36,377 bases of DNA from an uncultured Xenococcaceae cyanobacterium (GTDB lineage: Bacteria > Cyanobacteriota > Cyanobacteriia > Cyanobacteriales > Xenococcaceae), in NCBI GenBank assembly GCA_937996665.1, contig CALKUU010000322.1, positions 1-36,377 on the forward strand, in the 5' to 3' direction. The notes beneath the pieces are model-generated. The model had not been told where the DNA came from, made no database searches, and saw only the letters and a program-made list of their open reading frames with translations. The position numbers were made by a program, and so were the translations under genes. Each line of letters begins with the position of its first letter. Within the stretch, counting starts at the first letter, position 1. This document shows, piece after piece, positions 15,882 to 25,582 of the stretch.

Positions 15882-17099
15882 TTAAGGCAATGGTTCTTGC
15901 TTGATAGCACCGTCATTGCCAACCCAAACAATATTCTTGATGCGACAGTGCGATGCGTAATCGCGAACGAGTTTCTGATCGCGATCTCCTAAATCCATTT
16001 CCACTCTAGTATTCGGCTCATCTTGACGTAGTTTATTCGCATATTTAAAAGCAGCAATTCTTGCTTCCTGACTTAGAGGCACGACCAAACAATCAATTTC
16101 GGGAGGATGCTGCGGCAGTTGTCTTGTTGAGAGCAAAGAGGTATAAATCTCTTCTATATTTAAAGAGAAACCAACCCCAGGAGCTGGCTTATTTTGAGGA
16201 TCATACAATTTAAGGAGTTGATCATAACGTCCTCCCTGACCCAAAAGAAACGACTGATTCTGACTTAAACTAATTGCCTCAAAAACAATGCCAGTATAGT
16301 AATCAAATGTTTTTAACAGGCTCAAATCAAGTGTAATTTTAATTGGAGTAGAAGAACCAAGCTCGATCAAATCGATTAAAGCATTTAGATTATCAACAAT
16401 TTCCCGAGCTGATGAATCTAAGTCTAGAGTAGCAACTTTAGCCAAAACCTCTTTAGGAGAACCTCTTAAGGTAGCAATAAATAAAGCCCTTTCTCTAAGC
16501 TCAGGTTCCAAATTTAAACTATCCAAAGTAACAAAATCTAAATCTGCCAGACAAGATCTAACTTGTTTAACAATATCTTCTGGAAAAATAGCAAGAAGAG
16601 ATCTCGTTAACTCAGCTTCACCCAGCAAAATTTGCCAATCAGGAATTCCCAAAGTATCTAAGCATTGGGCAAGTAAAAAAATCATTTCGGCATCAGCAAT
16701 TATCCCACCTGCAAATAAAAGCTCTACGCCTGCTTGATAATGCTCAATTTGACTTCCATAATGTGATTTAGGCGGTGTCCGAAAAACATTAGCTCTATAG
16801 CAGAGACGTTGGGGATAAATATTGCCAGCCATCCGCGTCACTGCTGCCCTTGCGATCGAGGCAGTTAGTTCGGGACGCAAACCTAAAACACCCTCATAGC
16901 TATCCTTTAATTGAATAACCATATCTGGTTGAATCGCCCCACCGGCTGTCAAGGTATCCAACCACTCTAAAGTTGAGGTAACAATTCTCTGATATCCAAA
17001 TTGCTGAAATACCTTCTGCACAAGGTCGTTAATCCAAGCTTTTTGAACTACCTCGAGAGGTAATAAATCTCTAGCTCCTGCTGGCGGTTGGTAGATCAT
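15882..17099 (-). CDS. hisZ: ATP phosphoribosyltransferase regulatory subunit HisZ
   Basis: A 405-residue paralogue of histidyl-tRNA synthetase without the anticodon-binding domain. With the short HisG it forms the ATP phosphoribosyltransferase that starts histidine synthesis, and it mediates feedback by histidine. It begins PPAGARDLLPLEV, then has LTAGGAIQPDMVIQLKDSYEGVLGLRPELTASIARAAVTR (motif 2-like region in the full sequence), and a motif-3-like LLGQGGRYDQLLKLY near 287-301. The catalytic HisRS signatures are degenerate as expected. hisG is not in the window. The stop is followed by a gap of about 150 bp to the SRPBCC gene. Confidence 0.93.
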   Translation of the reverse strand: MIYQPPAGARDLLPLEVVQKAWINDLVQKVFQQFGYQRIVTSTLEWLDTLTAGGAIQPDMVIQLKDSYEGVLGLRPELTASIARAAVTRMAGNIYPQRLCYRANVFRTPPKSHYGSQIEHYQAGVELLFAGGIIADAEMIFLLAQCLDTLGIPDWQILLGEAELTRSLLAIFPEDIVKQVRSCLADLDFVTLDSLNLEPELRERALFIATLRGSPKEVLAKVATLDLDSSAREIVDNLNALIDLIELGSSTPIKITLDLSLLKTFDYYTGIVFEAISLSQNQSFLLGQGGRYDQLLKLYDPQNKPAPGVGFSLNIEEIYTSLLSTRQLPQHPPEIDCLVVPLSQEARIAAFKYANKLRQDEPNTRVEMDLGDRDQKLVRDYASHCRIKNIVWVGNDGAIKQEPLP

Positions 17100-17277
17100 G
17101 TTGACAATGACAAAAGAGAATTCAAAGTGAGGGGTGAAGAAAATCCCTAAGCCATCTTACCCTGGATTGAGCATAGTCTAGACCGATTATTTTCTTGCTA
17201 TCCTAATTTACGAAATCATCTTCATTGTATAGATGAATAAAAACCAGACCTATCCTAACCTAAGCGGAAATTAGAAT

Positions 17278-18261
17278 TTACTTGCTCCCCTTTCTCGCAC
17301 CAAACAAGCTGCCGAAGAAACTACCATCTGTAGATTTGTCTTTTTTTCTCTGTTTTGCCCCTGACTGTCTAACTTGCTGTTTTCGAGTCAATTTTTCTAA
17401 CATTTCTTGGCTAACAAGTACAGCAGGATCTTTGGAATTAGCCTTTTGCGCTTTCTTGATATGAATTTTAGCCATGGTTAATTGATTTTGCCGAATATAA
17501 GCCTGTCCTAAAAGGGCATGACAAGTACTATTATTAGGATCAACTCTTAACCCATCTCTAAGCTCCGAAACAGCATCGTTAATACGACTTTTTTCCATAT
17601 ATTCTTTTGCCCTACGCAGATAAGAAACAACTCTTGGCTCAGAAGTGATGTCTTCTGTTGATTTAGAGGTCTTGTCTGTTGGCGAATTGCCACTAACTGT
17701 AGTTTTAGTCTTATCTGGCTTAGACGCATGAGTTTGTGTGTTTACAGAACTAGTTCGAGTAGTTTCTGCTCGATTAATTCCTTGGTCGTGTTTACGAACC
17801 AAATAAGCTAAATTAAGCTCACTAATAATGGCAATTTTCTTGAGAACTTTACTAATATCTTTATACTGATCTGTTGCTTGTTCTTTAAGCAGTTCTAGAT
17901 AAGTTTTTTCTAAATCATTTTTTGTTCCTAGTAATTTTTGAGCCGAATCGCTGGAGAGAGATAATCCTTCTTGATTCTCTGCATAGCGCTTGCCAATTTG
18001 GGTTAGAACCAAATGATGTTCAGCAAAAGCATTCTTGTTAGATAATTTTTCATAAGCAGGGTTGACTAGATTTGACAATATTTTCCCTGCCATCTTTTTT
18101 TCTTCAGCACTAGCCTTACACGTATCAGGATGCAACTTCTGTGTAGTGCGCAGATACTTTGTTCTAATGCTTTTAGGTTCTGCATCTAGAGCCACACCTA
18201 AAATCGCATGGTAATCAATGATATTTGCCCTAAACAGTCCGTGTTTGATCGTAAACGACAT
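17278..18261 (-). CDS. J-domain and TPR protein
   Basis: A 327-residue protein. A J-domain occupies about residues 16-75 with the Hsp70-contact motif HPD at His44-Asp46 (TTQKLHPDTCKAS). A low-complexity Thr/Ser/Lys linker (about 170-210) leads to two tetratricopeptide repeats (VVSYLRRAKEYMEKSRINDA; NNSTCHALLGQAYIRQNQLT, about 212-280). The tail is Lys-rich with KKDKSTDGSFFGSLFGARKG. It should recruit DnaK to clients bound through the TPRs, but the client is unknown. The J-domain sits at the N-terminus and no Gly/Phe or zinc domain follows, so it is a class C J-protein. It has no operon partner. Confidence 0.85.
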   Translation of the reverse strand: MSFTIKHGLFRANIIDYHAILGVALDAEPKSIRTKYLRTTQKLHPDTCKASAEEKKMAGKILSNLVNPAYEKLSNKNAFAEHHLVLTQIGKRYAENQEGLSLSSDSAQKLLGTKNDLEKTYLELLKEQATDQYKDISKVLKKIAIISELNLAYLVRKHDQGINRAETTRTSSVNTQTHASKPDKTKTTVSGNSPTDKTSKSTEDITSEPRVVSYLRRAKEYMEKSRINDAVSELRDGLRVDPNNSTCHALLGQAYIRQNQLTMAKIHIKKAQKANSKDPAVLVSQEMLEKLTRKQQVRQSGAKQRKKDKSTDGSFFGSLFGARKGSK

Positions 18262-18446
18262 GAGATAAGAATAAATTTGCGGTGAACTGAAATACTAGAA
18301 ACCAGAATTACAAAAAAAGCTGTGAACTAATGAAAAAATATACTGTGTTCCTAGAGTTCCCGAAAAAAAGGTTTAACTATCAGAAATTAAAGAGTTTAGT
18401 TAATTTGCCAATAGACTATCTGAAATCGTTAACAACAGCACCGAAT

Positions 18447-19994
18447 CTAAACTGAGAATTGACTCATCGCCTTTGTTAAACCTTCCAATGTATATTCTGA
18501 TGCCTCAATATCAACTCTACCTAGAAGTTGAATACAGGTTTTAGTTGTTTGCGGCCCAATGGATGCAATTTTTGTGTCTCTCAATAAGTTATCTATGTCA
18601 GTCGGTTGATTAAGCTTCGTCTGCAAGAGTTGCCAGAAATTCGTCACCGTTTTTGAGCTAGCAAAAGTGACAATATCAATAAGGTTCTGTTGCAGTGCTT
18701 GCCAAACTTGAGGATCGATTGCCTGAGGGCACTTAGATTGATAAGCGGCAACTTCTGTAACTTCTGCACCTTGAGCAGTAAATTCTTTGACAAGAACTTC
18801 TCGTCCACCAGTTTCTACCCTCGGAAATAAAATCTTGACGTTAGTAAGAGATTCAGGGAACTCTGTAACTAAAGAATCAGCGACAAAATTGGTAGGGATA
18901 AGATCGGGGATGAGGTGATATTTTTGGAGTGTTTGGGCAGTTTTTCTACCTACTACGGCAATTTTTGTATTGGCAAGAGCCCGAATATCTATCCCTTTAG
19001 TTTGAAATCGCTCAAAAAAGTAATTAACTCCATTGGCAGAAGTTAAGATTAACCACTTAAAACTATCCAGTTGGGAGATCGCATTATCTAAATCTTGCCA
19101 GCTAGAAGGCTCGGTAATCTCTAACGCAGGCATTTCGATCACAACTGCACCTTCCTGCTTAAGCAAACTCGAAAATTTACTCGATTGCCCCGCAGCACGA
19201 GTAACCAAAACATGTTTACCTACCAAGGGCAAATTCGCTATATTATCTTTGCTTACATTCTCTTCTTGGGCAGGATTTTCCCAATTTAATCTATTTTCCA
19301 CGACTTTTCCTATCACGATTACAGCCGGGGAAAGATTGATCCCCTCGGTTTTTTTTACTATATCGGTTAAGGTGCCTAAAAAAATGCTTTGTCCTGGTTG
19401 AGAACAGTTATGAATAATCGCGATTTTTTCTTGGGGCGATCGCCCTGCTTCGATAAGATAAGCAATTATCTTAGGAAGAGCAATCGTTCCCATCAAAATA
19501 ACCAAGGTATCTATTAAAGCTAGGGCTTGCCAATTTAGTTTCTCTGGTTGATGAGCACTTAGGGTAACAAAACAGCTACTGGCATCCTTATCAGTAAGAG
19601 GAATTCCTGCAACCAGTGGAGCAGCTAAAACTGAGGAGATGCCAGGTACGAACTCAAACTGACAATTAGCAGCTTTTAAAGCCTTCACTTCTTCGGCGGC
19701 ACGTCCAAAAACTAGCGGATCTCCACTTTTAAGCCTGACAACTATTTTGCCTTGCTGAGAGTGAGTAACTAATAAATGATTGATTTCTGATTGAGGAGTA
19801 CTAATCTTGCCGCCCCTTTTGCCCACAAATATTTTTATACTGTGACTGGGCGCTAAACTTAATAAATCTGAGTTTACTAGAGCATCGTAAACGATTACAT
19901 CTGCTTGAGATAGTAACTCCTTAGCTCTAAGAGTAAGATAAGCTAGCTCACCGACCCCAGCCCCTACTAAATAAACTTTGCCTTGTTTACTCAT
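18447..19994 (-). CDS. cobA-hemD: CobA-HemD fusion (SUMT and uroporphyrinogen-III synthase)
   Basis: A 515-residue bifunctional enzyme. The N-terminal half (about 1-245) is S-adenosylmethionine-dependent uroporphyrinogen-III methyltransferase making precorrin-2 for sirohaem and cobalamin: GKVYLVGAGVGELAYLTLRA, KRGGKISTP, VVRLKSGDPLVFGRA and FVPGISSVLAAPLVAGIPLT are seen. The C-terminal half (about 258-510) is uroporphyrinogen-III synthase (HemD), starting GKHVLVTRAAGQSSKF and including LILTSANGVNYFFERF and FASSKTVTNFWQLL. The first loop reads GAGVGE where many bacteria have GAGPGD. Fusion places substrate synthesis and its first branch methylation on one chain. It starts 5 bp from the start of the divergent gene at 20000. 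Confidence 0.95.
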   Translation of the reverse strand: MSKQGKVYLVGAGVGELAYLTLRAKELLSQADVIVYDALVNSDLLSLAPSHSIKIFVGKRGGKISTPQSEINHLLVTHSQQGKIVVRLKSGDPLVFGRAAEEVKALKAANCQFEFVPGISSVLAAPLVAGIPLTDKDASSCFVTLSAHQPEKLNWQALALIDTLVILMGTIALPKIIAYLIEAGRSPQEKIAIIHNCSQPGQSIFLGTLTDIVKKTEGINLSPAVIVIGKVVENRLNWENPAQEENVSKDNIANLPLVGKHVLVTRAAGQSSKFSSLLKQEGAVVIEMPALEITEPSSWQDLDNAISQLDSFKWLILTSANGVNYFFERFQTKGIDIRALANTKIAVVGRKTAQTLQKYHLIPDLIPTNFVADSLVTEFPESLTNVKILFPRVETGGREVLVKEFTAQGAEVTEVAAYQSKCPQAIDPQVWQALQQNLIDIVTFASSKTVTNFWQLLQTKLNQPTDIDNLLRDTKIASIGPQTTKTCIQLLGRVDIEASEYTLEGLTKAMSQFSV

Positions 19995-19999
19995 TAACT

Positions 20000-20563
20000 A
20001 TGTCTAATTTTGTTGCGATCGCTAGTTTAATTTTTGGCATTTCAACTCTGTCTGGAACAGCACAGGAAATCAAAGTAGATGAATTAAACCAGAAACAGTT
20101 ATTAGTTCGTAAAAGTTCTGGCTGCGCTCAGGATCTCGGTTCCCTATCCAACTCATTACTTGATAATCTACCAGACTACGGAAACAGAATTATCCAAAGG
20201 ACTCAAACCGCCCATCGCAGTCTCGACATTAACAATTACATCGTTGTTGCAGGACAACGAGAACAACAAGATTTAGATTTACCGCAATTTCAATACAACC
20301 AAGTTCAAAACAAAAACGTCAAACAAGTTTTTTTCACTACTTTAGAACGGCAATACCAGGGAGAGAAAGTAAGAGAAAGAGAAACCTATCACTGGTTATT
20401 CTTAACGGTGGTTAACGATCAATGGCGAATGGTAACGATGTTTTCTAGATTTGGATCCGCCAATTCAATTAATATTCCTTCGCCCCCACAGGATTCGAGT
20501 CAAGGAATTATTGGACAAGCTGTAAAGTTATGGCTAAGAGACTGTAATGCATCTTCTTCTTGA
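20000..20563 (+). CDS. Exported conserved protein, unknown function
   Basis: A 187-residue protein starting MSNFVAIASLIFGISTLSGTAQ, a short signal peptide with a likely cleavage after about residue 21. The mature part is polar, contains two cysteines (Cys42, and one in the RDCNASSS tail), and has a strand-rich centre (NYIVVAGQREQQ, VKQVFFTTLERQYQGEK, HWLFLTVVNDQWRMVTMFSR). I recognise no family with confidence; similar secreted proteins occur in cyanobacteria. The start codon is only 5 bp from the divergent cobA-hemD start, so its promoter must lie inside cobA-hemD, or the true start is slightly downstream. A hairpin overlaps the stop codon. Confidence 0.65.
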   Translation: MSNFVAIASLIFGISTLSGTAQEIKVDELNQKQLLVRKSSGCAQDLGSLSNSLLDNLPDYGNRIIQRTQTAHRSLDINNYIVVAGQREQQDLDLPQFQYNQVQNKNVKQVFFTTLERQYQGEKVRERETYHWLFLTVVNDQWRMVTMFSRFGSANSINIPSPPQDSSQGIIGQAVKLWLRDCNASSS

Positions 20564-20590
20564 ATCGATTTTAATTTACTAAAATTGATT
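20563..20590 (+). terminator. Hairpin at the stop codon of the exported-protein gene
   Basis: AATCGATTTTA (20563-20573) pairs with TAAAATTGATT (20580-20590) with one G-U pair and a 6-nt loop. There is no T-run after it, so termination is uncertain; it may protect the 3' end. Confidence 0.4.
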
Positions 20591-21066
20591 GGTTCAGCTT
20601 AAAATCTCTGACAGTAAGAATCGTAGCCTAGTTTAACAATCTCAAGAAGCCTCTCAAAACTAGCAAATCTTCTTACATTAGAAACTATATCTTTTGAGTA
20701 GAACAGCAAATAAATTATAATTACTTAATAATTAGTATTAAAAGCGTAAACCTCTTCTTTATTTGTTGAGAATTTTATAGTCTTGTTAAACCTAATTGCA
20801 ACCTTTGTCCTGATCGCTAAATCTGATCGACAAATGAAGATCCGAAGCTCTTAGTCGAGGAACTTGATTCTTCCCTTGGTGATGTGGTCAATAGCATCAT
20901 TACCAGTGCAAAATAAGAGACTTCCACCCTGTCTTTAAATTCTCTACCTCCAAGTTGAGAAAACTAGACTAAACCCTGAGTGCATTTTTGCAAAATAGTT
21001 GTGAGAATAAGTACCTAGGGTGATAACCGTTAAAATCTTAGTAAGTAATTGTAAATCGTAAAGTAT
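20564..21066. other. 500-bp gap upstream of the EF-G gene
   Basis: Apart from the hairpin at its left end I see no gene, repeat or clear RNA structure in this AT-rich stretch. An ORF on the minus strand runs into the EF-G gene and is an antisense shadow. The gap presumably holds the EF-G promoter and a long 5' leader. No recognisable Shine-Dalgarno precedes the EF-G ATG. Confidence 0.5.
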
Positions 21067-23157
21067 ATGAAAGACCTCACTCGTTACCGTAATATAGGCA
21101 TCTTCGCTCACGTGGATGCAGGAAAAACCACTACGACCGAAAGAATCCTTAAACTTACTGGAAAAAGCCACAAAATTGGTGAGGTTCATGATGGAGAAGC
21201 GACAACTGACTTCATGGATCAGGAAAAAGAGCGTGGTATTACAATTCAGTCTGCGGCAACTAGTTGCTTCTGGAAAGACCATCAGTTAAATATCATCGAT
21301 ACTCCTGGTCACGTTGATTTCACCATTGAAGTTTATCGTTCTCTCAAAGTTCTAGACGGCGGTGTTGGTGTCTTCTGCGGTTCTGGTGGGGTTGAGCCTC
21401 AATCCGAGACTAACTGGCGTTATGCAAATGACTCAGGTGTTGCTCGTATTATCTATGTTAATAAGTTAGATCGTACTGGAGCTGACTACTACAGCGTAGT
21501 TAAGCAAGTTAACGAAATTTTGGCAGCCACCCCATTGGTAATGGTTTTACCAATCGGAATCGAGAATGACTTCGTAGGGGTAGTTGATCTTTTAACCGAA
21601 AAAGCTTGGGTATGGGATGACTCTGGTGAGCCCGACAAGTACGAAATTCTTGATGTTCCTGCGGACATGGTTGATGATGTCGCAATGTACCGCGAACAAC
21701 TCATCGAAACTGCTGTTGAGCAAGACGATGAAATCATGGAAAAATACCTTGAAGGAGAAGAAGTTTCTATCGATGAGATTAAAGCTTGTATCCGCAAAGG
21801 AACTCGTGAACTAGCTTTCTTCCCTACCTATTGTGGTTCTTCTTTCAAAAACAAAGGAGTTCAGTTAGTTCTCGATGCGGTTATCGATTACTTACCGAAT
21901 CCTACTGAAGTTAAACCACAACCAGAAGTTGACCTTGATGGCAATGAAACTGGTGAATATGCAATTGTTGACGCGGAAAGACCTTTCCGTGCGCTAGCTT
22001 TCAAAATCATGGACGATCGCTATGGTGCTTTGACTTTTACCAGAATTTATTCTGGAACTCTAAATAAAGGGGAATCTGTTCTCAACACTTTCACTGGCAA
22101 AAAAGAACGAGTTGGTCGCATGGTTGAAATGCATGCGGACTCTCGCGAAGAGATTGATTCGGCACAAGCTGGCGATATCATTGCCATTGTTGGTCTGAAA
22201 AACGTGCAAACTGGGCATACACTTTGTGATCCTGATCAGCCTGCAACTCTTGAGCCAATGGTCTTCCCTGACCCTGTAATCTCGATCGCAGTAACACCAA
22301 TGAATAAAGGTGCTTCTGAAAAAATGGGGATTGCTTTGAGCAAGATGGTACAAGAAGATCCTTCTTTCTATGTGGAAACTGACTTTGAGAGCGGTGAAAC
22401 CATTATCAAAGGAATGGGTGAGCTTCACTTAGATATTAAAGTGGATATTCTTAAACGTACTCATGGCGTTGAAGTTGAAGTTGGGAAGCCTCAAGTTGCT
22501 TATCGTGAGTCCATCACGAAAGTAACTAATGACAGCTATACCCACAAGAAACAATCTGGTGGTTCTGGTCAGTTCGGGAGAATCGACTACATCATCGAGC
22601 CTGGTGAACCAGGAACTGGTTTCCAGTTTGAATCCAAGGTAACTGGTGGTAATGTTCCTCGTGAATTCTGGCCTGCGGTTCAAAAAGGATTTGAGCAGAG
22701 TATTGTCAAAGGTGTATTGGCAGGATTCCCTTGCGTCGATTTAAAAATCACCCTTAAAGATGGTGCTTTCCACCCTGTTGACTCTAGTGCGATCGCTTTT
22801 GAAATTGCAGCTAGAGCAGGTTATCGTCAAACTCTACCTAAAGCAGGGCCTCAATTACTTGAACCAATCATGAATGTAGATGTGTTCACTCCTGACGACC
22901 ACATGGGAGATGTTATCGGCGATCTTAACCGTCGTCGTGGCATGATTAAGTCTCAAAACAGCAATCCCATGGGAGTTCGGATTAAAGCTGATGTTCCTTT
23001 GAGTGAAATGTTTGGCTACATCGGCGATCTCCGTACTATGACTTCTGGTCGTGGACAGTTCTCGATGGAATTTGATCACTATGCACCATGTCCTAAGAAT
23101 GTTGCAGAAGATGTAATCAAAGAAGTTAAAGAAAGAGAGTTGGCTGCTGCGAAATAA
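21067..23157 (+). CDS. fus: Translation elongation factor G
   Basis: A 696-residue GTPase that catalyses ribosomal translocation. G1 is [11 protein letters not shown] (14-24), G2 RGIT (56-59), G3 DTPGH (78-82), G4 NKLD (132-135); domains II to V follow to the end. The start [20 protein letters not shown] and the IQSAA-SCFW segment match the Slr1463-type EF-G of Synechocystis rather than the MARxxPLE type. Cys104 (VGVFCGSGG) and Cys241 (IKACIRKG) align with the two cysteines (105 and 242) reported as oxidation targets there. It stands alone: no rpsL, rpsG or tuf beside it, so a second EF-G may exist elsewhere. A perfect terminator follows. Confidence 0.95.
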   Translation: MKDLTRYRNIGIFAHVDAGKTTTTERILKLTGKSHKIGEVHDGEATTDFMDQEKERGITIQSAATSCFWKDHQLNIIDTPGHVDFTIEVYRSLKVLDGGVGVFCGSGGVEPQSETNWRYANDSGVARIIYVNKLDRTGADYYSVVKQVNEILAATPLVMVLPIGIENDFVGVVDLLTEKAWVWDDSGEPDKYEILDVPADMVDDVAMYREQLIETAVEQDDEIMEKYLEGEEVSIDEIKACIRKGTRELAFFPTYCGSSFKNKGVQLVLDAVIDYLPNPTEVKPQPEVDLDGNETGEYAIVDAERPFRALAFKIMDDRYGALTFTRIYSGTLNKGESVLNTFTGKKERVGRMVEMHADSREEIDSAQAGDIIAIVGLKNVQTGHTLCDPDQPATLEPMVFPDPVISIAVTPMNKGASEKMGIALSKMVQEDPSFYVETDFESGETIIKGMGELHLDIKVDILKRTHGVEVEVGKPQVAYRESITKVTNDSYTHKKQSGGSGQFGRIDYIIEPGEPGTGFQFESKVTGGNVPREFWPAVQKGFEQSIVKGVLAGFPCVDLKITLKDGAFHPVDSSAIAFEIAARAGYRQTLPKAGPQLLEPIMNVDVFTPDDHMGDVIGDLNRRRGMIKSQNSNPMGVRIKADVPLSEMFGYIGDLRTMTSGRGQFSMEFDHYAPCPKNVAEDVIKEVKERELAAAK

Positions 23158-23200
23158 GTTTTCTTGATCGCAACTCTTATTTGATTGCAGTCAAAAGACA

Positions 23201-23232
23201 ATTTCAATTCTTTTAAATTTCAATTCTTTTAA
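23201..23232 (+). repeat. Perfect 16-bp tandem repeat after fus
   Basis: ATTTCAATTCTTTTAA occurs twice head to tail between the fus stop codon and its terminator. It looks like a recent slippage duplication with no evident function. Confidence 0.8.
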
Positions 23233-23238
23233 ATGATT

Positions 23239-23271
23239 CTGGAGGTAATTAAATTTACCTCCAGTTTTTTT
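23239..23271 (+). terminator. Strong Rho-independent terminator after fus
   Basis: CTGGAGGTAA (23239-23248) pairs perfectly with TTACCTCCAG (23255-23264) around a 6-nt loop and is followed by seven Ts. It lies 81 bp after the fus stop and 16 bp before the convergent DUF255 gene's stop, and would isolate the two. Confidence 0.92.
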
Positions 23272-23286
23272 GCTAATTTTTGATGA

Positions 23287-25332
23287 TCAATTAAGAGCCA
23301 TTAACTTTTTAAGATCCGCAAAATTTGCTACTGGCTCTAGACAAGAACTGAGATTACAAACGATTGCCAAAGAATCTTGAGGCAATTGATCATTTATTTG
23401 CAAGACAGTAGTTGGAAGATAGTCGTTAAGCAACTGGTCTAGTTCTTCTGACTTACTCTTAACCACATTGCCATGCAGCAGCCAGTCTAGAGCAACAAAT
23501 AAGCTGGGACAGGCTTGGGGAGAATTATGCATGATCCCCGCAAAGGCTTTTAAACCTGTTTCTGCGCGATCGCAATATGTAGAATTATCGGTTAACAACG
23601 ATAGCTTAATCAGATTTGTCAAAGCAGTACCATTAGCAGAAGGGGTTGCATTATCTAAATAAGAACGCTCTTGAACTAATAGATTTTTTTGGTCTTTGGT
23701 CGCTGTATTGTAGTAGCCACCATCAGCATCGTTCCAAAAAAGAAGATCAAATTCTGTTTGCATTTCCAAAGCCCGCTCTAACCATTGAGGCTCTAACGGT
23801 AAAATTGCATGCAAATCTAGTAACGCTTTAATGAAAAGTGCATAGTCTTCTGACTGTGCCAACACAGCTAAATTACCATCATAGTTAAGCCGAAATAAAC
23901 TACCTTCTCTTCTTTGCTGTTCCCAAATAAAATTGGCTGCTTCTACGGCTAGATCCCGATATTTCTCGACTTTAAAAACTCCGTAAGCCCTTGCTAAACC
24001 AGAGACCATCAAACTATTCCAAGCAAGAATCATTTTAGTGTCAGTAACTGGAGGAATTCTACCTGACCATTCTGTTCGTTTAGCTACTTGGTTATTGATG
24101 ACAGGAGCAAAATAGGTGATTTCTGAGGGAGTATTACCATAGCGAACCGCAAACAATCGATCCAAAACCAATCGCAAATCGTCACTAATCTCTTGATCGC
24201 GGTACTTTTGAAAAACATTATTGCCTTCAAAATTCCCTTGAGGGGTAATCGTAAATTCTGCTTGTAGCTGGGCTAATTCGGCTGAAGATAAAAGTTTTTC
24301 TAGTTCTGAGTAACTCCAAACATAAAAAGCACCTTCTTCTGGCTCTTGCTCCTCTGCGGTTAGAAAACTATCAGCATCTTGAGCAGCATAAAAGTATCCT
24401 TGAGGAGATCTCATTTCTCGGCTCAACCAGTCCACCGTATCGGCGATCGCAATTTCAAAAGCTGGTTGCCTGGCTCCTGCACTCCATAAGTTCGCCAAAT
24501 ATTCCATAATTTGACCATTGTCATAGAGCATTTTTTCGAAGTGAGGAACTGTCCAATTTGCATCTACTGTGTAGCGATGAAATCCACCACCAACATGATC
24601 GTAAATACCCCCCAAAGCGATATTAAGACCCCTTTGTTTGACTAATTGATCTGAGTCGTAATTTAGCTGCTCTTGCCATCTTCTACCTTGAAGCGCCATC
24701 CCAGCATAGGCAATCATCGGAAAAGCAGGTCGACTAGGCTCGCTAATGCTAATCACTCCCGTATTTTGATTCAAACCATTAATTAAGAGCGGCTCATTAA
24801 GCGGGTTTTTCTCAGTAACACTAAGTTCTACCGCCTTAATTAAATTACTGGTAATTTCAACCGTAAACTCTTGCAATTTGCTTTTTTCTTCGTGATAGAA
24901 ACGATTAATAGATCTCAAAATATCAGCAAATCCAGGTCGACCATATTTAGGTTCTACAGGAAAATAAGTTCCACCATAAAAAGGCACCAAATCATCTGGA
25001 GTCAGGAAAATATTTAAAGGCCATCCTCCTTGACCAATCATCATTTGCAGAGCCTGCATGTAAATACTATCTAGATCTGGTCGCTCTTCTCGGTCTAACT
25101 TAATCGGCACAAAATTTTCATTGATATATTCAGCGATCGCCAAATCACTAAATGCCTCTCCCTCCATAACGGTGCACCAATGACAGCTTGAGTAACCAAT
25201 CGAAAGAAAGATGGGCTTATCTTCTCGTTTTGCTATAGCTAGTGCTTCATCACCCCAATACCACCAGTCAATCGGATTATTTACATGTTTGCGAAGATAC
25301 AGACTTCTAGAGTTGACTAGATGATTTGCCAT
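23287..25332 (-). CDS. DUF255 thioredoxin-fold protein (YyaL/SPATA20 family)
   Basis: A 681-residue protein of the family with an N-terminal thioredoxin-like DUF255 domain and a large alpha/alpha-barrel region resembling N-acylglucosamine 2-epimerases and six-hairpin glycosidases. It begins MANHLVNSRSLYLRKHVNNP, and the redox-like motif SSCHWCTVMEGEAF has Cys50 and Cys53; many relatives have His instead of Thr after the second Cys. GGWPLNIFLTPD, GGIYDHVGGGFHRYTVDANW and HFEKMLYDNGQ are typical of the family. The molecular function is not established. No signal peptide, so it is probably cytosolic. It diverges from cofH across 250 bp. Confidence 0.9.
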   Translation of the reverse strand: MANHLVNSRSLYLRKHVNNPIDWWYWGDEALAIAKREDKPIFLSIGYSSCHWCTVMEGEAFSDLAIAEYINENFVPIKLDREERPDLDSIYMQALQMMIGQGGWPLNIFLTPDDLVPFYGGTYFPVEPKYGRPGFADILRSINRFYHEEKSKLQEFTVEITSNLIKAVELSVTEKNPLNEPLLINGLNQNTGVISISEPSRPAFPMIAYAGMALQGRRWQEQLNYDSDQLVKQRGLNIALGGIYDHVGGGFHRYTVDANWTVPHFEKMLYDNGQIMEYLANLWSAGARQPAFEIAIADTVDWLSREMRSPQGYFYAAQDADSFLTAEEQEPEEGAFYVWSYSELEKLLSSAELAQLQAEFTITPQGNFEGNNVFQKYRDQEISDDLRLVLDRLFAVRYGNTPSEITYFAPVINNQVAKRTEWSGRIPPVTDTKMILAWNSLMVSGLARAYGVFKVEKYRDLAVEAANFIWEQQRREGSLFRLNYDGNLAVLAQSEDYALFIKALLDLHAILPLEPQWLERALEMQTEFDLLFWNDADGGYYNTATKDQKNLLVQERSYLDNATPSANGTALTNLIKLSLLTDNSTYCDRAETGLKAFAGIMHNSPQACPSLFVALDWLLHGNVVKSKSEELDQLLNDYLPTTVLQINDQLPQDSLAIVCNLSSCLEPVANFADLKKLMALN

Positions 25333-25582
25333 GTGAATGATTTAGCAATTCTTAATTTAGAAGCATTCTATCAAGATTTGTCAATCGATCTGATCAAATC
25401 TAAGCGGTCTCAATTCCTTGAATTGAACTGTGAGAACGAGTCGCCTGGTAAAATCAAGTTGTAGTTTTTTGCTCTGTTTTTTTTGATCCGAGAATAGACA
25501 GTCAGAGGTCAAATAAAAACTTTTCTTAAATTTATAATTCGGTCATTATTACTTTCGAGAGGATATTCAGTAATTTAATTAA

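Noticed and set aside
20944-21282. 112-codon minus-strand ORF at the start of fus
   Set aside because: Antisense shadow of the EF-G coding sequence with no family features or plausible start signal.
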